Shown here in pieces: positions 22,811 to 26,708 of a DNA stretch of 26,708 nt. The position numbers and the translations under genes are program-made. The first letter of the stretch is position 1, and the number at the start of each line of letters is the position of its first letter. A model generated the notes under the pieces. The model was not told the origin of the DNA. It did not search any database and was given only the letters and a program-made list of their open reading frames with translations. This DNA is from Klebsiella pneumoniae. Its GTDB lineage: Bacteria; Pseudomonadota; Gammaproteobacteria; Ga0077536. The stretch spans positions 1-26,708 of the forward strand of contig CAMCBY010000009.1 in the NCBI GenBank assembly GCA_945873015.1, read 5' to 3'.

Positions 22811-24328
22811 ATGAAAATCAAACCACCCACGCTCGAAGACATTGCGCTCATCGCCCAACAGTTCGGTCTCTCACTATCGGATGATGACCTGCTCTCGTAT
22901 CAGGGTTTGATAGGTGGCTCGCTCGCCTCGTACGAACGCATCGATGACATGGTTGAGCCCAAACCCGCGGTCAGCTATCCGCGCGGCGGCGCATGGCGGC
23001 CCGAGCCCGCCGACAATCCACTCAATGCCTGGTATTACCGCTGCGCTATCAAAGGCGCAAAGAGCGGCAAACTGAAAGGCCGCACCATCGCCATCAAAGA
23101 CAACATCTGCGTCGCTGGTGTGCCGATGATGAACGGTACGGCAGTGCTGGAAGGATATGTGCCCGATATCGATGCCACCCTTGTCACGCGCATCCTCGAT
23201 GCCGGCGGCGAAATTGCCGGCAAGTCGGTGTGCGAGAGTCTGTGTTTTTCCGGCGGCAGCCACACCTGCGACACGCCGCCAGTATTAAATCCACATAACC
23301 CGGCCCACAGCACGGGCGGCTCATCGAGCGGTAGCGCCGCACTGGTCGCAAGCGGTGCGGTCGACATGGCCATTGGCGGTGACCAGGGCGGTTCGATACG
23401 TATGCCGGCATCGTGGTGCGGTATCTATGGCCTGAAGCCCACCCATGGTCTGGTGCCCTATACCGGTGCATTTCCCATCGAACTGACACTCGACCACCTG
23501 GGCCCGATGACACGCAATGTCACCGATTGCGCCACCTTGCTCGAAGTGATCGCCGGCGACGACGGCATGGACCCGCGCCAGCGCAACGTGCGTGTCGACA
23601 GATACACCAAAGCGCTGACCGGCGATGTTACAGATCTGCGCATAGGCGTAGTGACGGAAGGTTTCGGCTGGCCCGACCGTTCGCAGGCCGACAGCGACAA
23701 TTGCGTGCGCGAGTCGGCGCAACTGTTCAAACAACTCGGTGCGGTAGTGGAGGATGTTTCGATTCCCATGCACCGCGATGGTATTCACATCTGGAACGGC
23801 ATCGCGATCGAGGGCGCCACCGCGCTCATGGTCAAGGGCAACAGCATGGGCACCAACTGGAAGGGCTACTACAATGTGGGCCTGCTCGACAGCTTTGCGC
23901 GCGGCCGCCTGACGCGACCGAACGATTTGTCCGAGACCACCAAACTCGTCATGTTGGTCGGCCAGTACATGGAAGACAATTATCATGGACGATACTACGC
24001 AAAGGCCCAGAACCTCGGCTGGAAACTGCGCGAGGCCTATAACGCCATGCTCAGTGACTACGACCTGCTGCTCATGCCGACCATGCCGATGAAGGCCACC
24101 CGCATACCCGACAAACACTGTTCGCGCGAGGAAACCATCGCGCGCGCACTCGAGATGCTGAACAACACCGCGCCCTTCGACGTCACCGGCCACCCCGCCA
24201 TGACGGTGCCTTGTGCGATGTCAGGCGGCTTGCCGGTAGGCATGATGCTGATTGGCCGCCACTTCGACGAAAGCACCGTGCTGCGCGCAGCCCATGCTTT
24301 CGAAGCGACCGGCTGCTGGACGAATTAA
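22811..24328 (+). CDS. Amidase (amidase signature family) of the nitrile hydratase operon
   Basis: The enzyme hydrolyses an amide to a carboxylic acid and ammonia, the second step after nitrile hydratase. The 505-residue product from ATG 22811 has the amidase-signature triad K96, S171 and S195, with spacings of 75 and 24 residues as in FAAH (142/217/241). The triad lies in IAIKDNICVAG, GGSSSGSAALVASG and GGDQGGSIRMPAS. The stretch after it (LKPTHGLVPYTG, LDHLGPMTRNVTDCA) is typical of the nitrile-hydratase-linked amidase group. A GTG at 22763 would extend it by 16 residues but overlaps the candidate promoter. The stop is 19 nt before the nitrile hydratase alpha gene, so co-transcription is likely. 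It is cytoplasmic, with no leader. Confidence 0.93.
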   Translation: MKIKPPTLEDIALIAQQFGLSLSDDDLLSYQGLIGGSLASYERIDDMVEPKPAVSYPRGGAWRPEPADNPLNAWYYRCAIKGAKSGKLKGRTIAIKDNICVAGVPMMNGTAVLEGYVPDIDATLVTRILDAGGEIAGKSVCESLCFSGGSHTCDTPPVLNPHNPAHSTGGSSSGSAALVASGAVDMAIGGDQGGSIRMPASWCGIYGLKPTHGLVPYTGAFPIELTLDHLGPMTRNVTDCATLLEVIAGDDGMDPRQRNVRVDRYTKALTGDVTDLRIGVVTEGFGWPDRSQADSDNCVRESAQLFKQLGAVVEDVSIPMHRDGIHIWNGIAIEGATALMVKGNSMGTNWKGYYNVGLLDSFARGRLTRPNDLSETTKLVMLVGQYMEDNYHGRYYAKAQNLGWKLREAYNAMLSDYDLLLMPTMPMKATRIPDKHCSREETIARALEMLNNTAPFDVTGHPAMTVPCAMSGGLPVGMMLIGRHFDESTVLRAAHAFEATGCWTN

Positions 24329-24347
24329 TCATTTCTAAGGATCAGGT

Positions 24348-25004
24348 ATGAGCGACCATCGCCACCACGACGACCACGACCATGATCACAATGGCGATCA
24401 TCATCACCCGCACGGCAATCGACCGCTGACCGACCCTGAGCTGCGCGTCAAAGCCCTCGAGCAGGTGCTGGCCGAAAAAGGCCTCATCGACCCTGTCGCC
24501 GTCGATGAACTCATCGACACCTACGAGACCAAGGTCGGCCCGCACAACGGCGCACGCGTGGTCGCCAAAGCGTGGCTCGACCGCGACTACAAACATCGCC
24601 TGCTCGCCAATGGCACCGCAGCGATCGCCGAACTCGGCTATTCCGGGATTCAGGGCGAAGACATGGTGGTGGTGGAGAACACCGAGACCGTGCATAACGT
24701 GCTGGTGTGCACGCTGTGCTCCTGTTATCCGTGGCCGACCCTTGGCCTGCCACCCGCCTGGTACAAGGCTGCGCCCTATCGCTCACGCGTGATCAGCGAC
24801 CCGCGCGGCGTACTGAAGGAATTCGGCGTCAAACTCGATGACGATGTCGAAGTACGGGTGTGGGACAGCACGGCGGAGTTGCGCTACATGGTGTTGCCGC
24901 AACGACCGGCCGGCACCGAGCGCATGAGCGAAGCAGAACTCGCAGCACTGGTGACACGCGACTCGATGATCGGCGTTGCCAGACTCGCGCCACCCAAGCG
25001 CTGA
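24348..25004 (+). CDS. nthA: Cobalt-type nitrile hydratase, alpha subunit
   Basis: The alpha subunit binds the active-site metal of nitrile hydratase, which hydrates nitriles to amides. The metal claw is C121-T-L-C124-S-C126, followed by YPWPTLGLPPAWYK. Thr in the second position marks the Co(III) class; iron enzymes have Ser there. Two of these cysteines are normally oxidised to sulfinic and sulfenic acids. The 218-residue length is usual. The N-terminus is unusual: residues 1-24 contain eleven His and many Asp (for example HRHHDDHDHDH), a probable metal-binding extension. AAGGA at 24337-24341 precedes the ATG by 6 nt. The beta gene begins 10 nt after the stop. The WYKAAPYRSRVISDPR block excludes a mere relative such as a scyllo-type remnant; thiocyanate hydrolase gamma is a relative but less fitting. 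Confidence 0.95.
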   Translation: MSDHRHHDDHDHDHNGDHHHPHGNRPLTDPELRVKALEQVLAEKGLIDPVAVDELIDTYETKVGPHNGARVVAKAWLDRDYKHRLLANGTAAIAELGYSGIQGEDMVVVENTETVHNVLVCTLCSCYPWPTLGLPPAWYKAAPYRSRVISDPRGVLKEFGVKLDDDVEVRVWDSTAELRYMVLPQRPAGTERMSEAELAALVTRDSMIGVARLAPPKR

Positions 25005-25014
25005 GGGCACGCTC

Positions 25015-25674
25015 ATGAATGGCATACACGATCTTGGCGGCATGCATGGTTTCGGGCCGGTCAACCCCGAAAAGGACGAACCGGTCTTTCATCACGACTG
25101 GGAGGCGCGGGTTTTCGGTTTATTCGCGCCGCTGTCGGCTACCGGCGCCTTTAATGTCGATGAATTTCGCCATGCCATCGAACGCATGGGCGCCGCGTAT
25201 TACCTGCAATCGTCGTACTACGAACACTGGCTGCACGCCTTTGAAACCGTGACGATGGAAAAAGGCATTCTGACCGCTGAAGAACTGCGCACCGGTCACG
25301 CCATCGGCGAAGAGCCGAAAGCAACCCCGGCGCTGGCGCCGGAAGCAGTGCCGAAGATTGTATTGATGGGGTCCAGTGCACGGGTTGATCTGGGCGTCAA
25401 AGCCAAGTTCAAGGAAGGCGACATGGTGGTGGTCAAGAACATGAACCCCATTGGTCACACCCGTCTGCCGCGTTATTGCCGCGACAAACTCGGCTGCATC
25501 GACCGCGACCACGGCGTGTTCCTGTTTCCCGATACCCATGCGCACGGCAAGGGCGAGAAACCGCAACACTGCTATAGCGTGTATTTCAGCGCCCAGGAAT
25601 TATGGGGGCCGAAAGCCTCGCGCAATGATTCGGTCTACGTCGACTTGTTCGACGATTACCTGATGCCGGCATGA
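25015..25674 (+). CDS. nthB: Nitrile hydratase, beta subunit
   Basis: The beta subunit pairs with alpha to form the active site. The start ATG at 25015 gives the canonical N-terminus MNGIHDLGGMHGFGPV, with GAGGG just upstream; an open extension to 24976 overlaps alpha and is not needed. The 219-residue protein is full length. Recognisable parts are HDWEARVFGL, YYEHWLHAFE, the conserved GHTRLPRY (R150) whose Arg interacts with the oxidised Cys of alpha in known structures, DRDHGVFLFPDTHA and the end block SVYVDLFDDYL. It overlaps the activator gene by ATGA at 25671-25674, so translation is coupled. Confidence 0.95.
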   Translation: MNGIHDLGGMHGFGPVNPEKDEPVFHHDWEARVFGLFAPLSATGAFNVDEFRHAIERMGAAYYLQSSYYEHWLHAFETVTMEKGILTAEELRTGHAIGEEPKATPALAPEAVPKIVLMGSSARVDLGVKAKFKEGDMVVVKNMNPIGHTRLPRYCRDKLGCIDRDHGVFLFPDTHAHGKGEKPQHCYSVYFSAQELWGPKASRNDSVYVDLFDDYLMPA

Positions 25675-26054
25675 GCGGCGCGGCAGGCGTCCCGCCGGTA
25701 CGGGACATTCCTCTGGTACCGACCAATGCCGATCAGGAAATCGTGTTCAACTTCCCGTGGGAAGCCAAAGCCTTCGCCCTGGTCGTACACCTGTTCCAGC
25801 AAGGCCGTTACACCTGGGCCGAATGGACCGAGCAGTTGAGCAGCGAAATCAAGGCCGCTGGTGCCGAAGACGACGGCAGCAACTATTACCTTTTGTGGTT
25901 GTCGGCGGCCGAGAAGCTGGTGGCGAACAAGGCGCTGGTCGGGGCCGGCCAGATTCGCGGGCGCAAGGTCGCACTGGAAATGGCGCAGGGCGGACCGGCA
26001 GAACACGGTCGCGGCGAAAGGATCAAAGACAAACATAAACACAAACACGACTAG
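25671..26054 (+). CDS. Nitrile hydratase activator, P14K/NhlE-like accessory protein
   Basis: The 127-residue protein resembles the small activator of cobalt-type nitrile hydratases, which carries cobalt into the enzyme by exchanging the alpha subunit (self-subunit swapping, known from Pseudomonas putida and Rhodococcus). Its core FNFPWEAKAFALVVHLFQQG, then YTWAEWTEQLSSEI, is related to the N-terminal part of the beta subunit and is diagnostic. A flexible charged tail ends in KDKHKHKHD, a His-rich end that could bind metal. The ATG at 25671 overlaps the beta stop. Presence of this type, not the iron-type P44K GTPase, agrees with the CTLCSC motif of alpha. Confidence 0.9.
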   Translation: MSGAAGVPPVRDIPLVPTNADQEIVFNFPWEAKAFALVVHLFQQGRYTWAEWTEQLSSEIKAAGAEDDGSNYYLLWLSAAEKLVANKALVGAGQIRGRKVALEMAQGGPAEHGRGERIKDKHKHKHD

Positions 26055-26073
26055 CGCGTTTACGGCCACCCGC

Positions 26074-26559
26074 ATGACTGAAAACATCCTCAATAAAACC
26101 GTTGATGCCCTCGATCACGGCGCAGTGCCGGACTGGATCAGTGCTCATGTGCGGCGCTATCAGGAGACCGGCGGTCGAGAAGGCCATCTGTGGGACTCAA
26201 CCGCAGTCGGCGGCCAGGGCCTCGTGCCCTGCCTGCTGTTGAAGACCATCGGGCGCAAGTCCGGCAAGTCCTATATTCACCCGCTGCTGTACGGTGTCGA
26301 TGGCGACGGTTATGTGATCGTTGGTTCCAAAGGCGGCTCGGACACCCATCCGCAGTGGTATCACAATCTGCTCGCGACACCGGACGTCGAAGTGCAGGTC
26401 GGGCCGGAGGTTTTTGCCGCGCATGCGCAGCTTGCGAGTGGTGACGAACACACCCGCCTGTGGCAGCTCATGACCGCACACTACCCGGCTTATTGCGATT
26501 ATCAGGCACGCACATCGAGAGTGATCCCGCTGTTCAGTCTCAAGCGCAGATCAGTTTGA
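26074..26559 (+). CDS. Deazaflavin-dependent nitroreductase family protein (DUF385/Ddn-like)
   Basis: The start ATG at 26074 lies 19 nt past the activator stop; the frame is open further back to 25861 but would run inside the activator gene. The 161-residue product shows the split-barrel family blocks LLKTIGRKSGKSYIHPLLYG, YVIVGSKGGSDTHPQWYHNL and PDVEVQVG. Members of this family in actinobacteria bind coenzyme F420; proteobacterial members often have unproven cofactors. It is possibly co-transcribed with the nitrile operon, but no functional link is known. It is soluble, with no leader. The family is confident; cofactor and substrate are unknown. Confidence 0.85.
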   Translation: MTENILNKTVDALDHGAVPDWISAHVRRYQETGGREGHLWDSTAVGGQGLVPCLLLKTIGRKSGKSYIHPLLYGVDGDGYVIVGSKGGSDTHPQWYHNLLATPDVEVQVGPEVFAAHAQLASGDEHTRLWQLMTAHYPAYCDYQARTSRVIPLFSLKRRSV

Positions 26560-26646
26560 GCGCAACACCGATTCTGGCTGCGCTCGCCAGCACATAGCGT
26601 TGCTTAATCCCCATTACTGGCTTGTGGCCTGCGCTGACCTTTGCCA

Positions 26647-26708
26647 GTGAAACGACCAATACTGTTGCTGTTTGATCTCGGCGGTGTGCTGCTCGAAAGC
26701 AGCGCTCA
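26647..26708 (+). CDS. HAD-family hydrolase, N-terminus only (cut by window end)
   Basis: A GTG at 26647 opens MKRPILLLFDLGGVLLESSA, which runs off the window. FDLGGVLLES is motif I of haloacid-dehalogenase-like hydrolases, with the nucleophile Asp at residue 10 and Gly in place of the second Asp, as in many FDLGGV-type members. The 87-bp gap 26560-26646 holds no gene and no clear promoter. Confidence 0.7.
   Translation, partial: MKRPILLLFDLGGVLLESSA

Noticed and set aside
23321..24193. 290-codon minus-strand frame inside the amidase gene
   Set aside because: The amidase triad and family blocks are on the plus strand; the antisense frame shows no family motifs.

Overview
This is a GC-rich window (roughly 60% by eye) with tightly packed genes, multiheme cytochromes, an outer-membrane barrel ending in Phe, a REP-type palindrome pair and an IS5-like MITE. 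Together these point to a Gram-negative proteobacterium, most likely a gammaproteobacterium with versatile metabolism. The assignment is an inference; there is no rRNA or other phylogenetic marker in the window.

Layout. Positions 2-4563 (+) hold a broken-off HyuA-type subunit, a HyuB-type subunit with a fused Cys-rich acetone-carboxylase-gamma-like tail, and an enoyl-CoA hydratase/isomerase. This looks like an ATP-dependent ketone carboxylase or hydantoinase/oxoprolinase-type catabolic operon. It converges on a DUF3422 gene across a perfect 27-bp inverted pair of REP elements.

Positions 6012-17212 (-) are the highlight: seven genes with gaps of 27 nt or less, or overlapping. In transcription order they are a pentaheme c cytochrome with a beta-rich tail, an outer-membrane beta-barrel, two tandemly duplicated c554-like pentaheme cytochromes, a cytoplasmic NADPH/FAD oxidoreductase fused to two cyclic-nucleotide-binding domains and a four-cluster ferredoxin, a predicted diheme b-type membrane protein, and an FHA-TM-decaheme cytochrome. 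Read together they form a plausible wire: NADPH, FAD, 4x[4Fe-4S], two b hemes, periplasmic c hemes (25 predicted in total), then the outer membrane. Two potential signal-sensing domain types (cNMP and FHA) sit on the cytoplasmic side. Flow could also run inward. I do not recognise this set as a named system, and it is my main candidate for something undescribed.

Positions 17505-21781 (-) carry malate synthase G and a 7TMR-DISM diguanylate cyclase. The 390-bp intergenic stretch 21782-22171 contains a 141-bp MITE flanked by TTAG repeats. Positions 22172-26559 (+) carry a secreted carboxymuconolactone-decarboxylase-like protein and then a nitrile-degradation operon: amidase, cobalt-type nitrile hydratase alpha and beta, and a P14K-type activator. 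A deazaflavin-dependent nitroreductase-family protein follows, and a HAD hydrolase is cut by the window end. The operon would turn nitriles into amides and then into acids plus ammonia.
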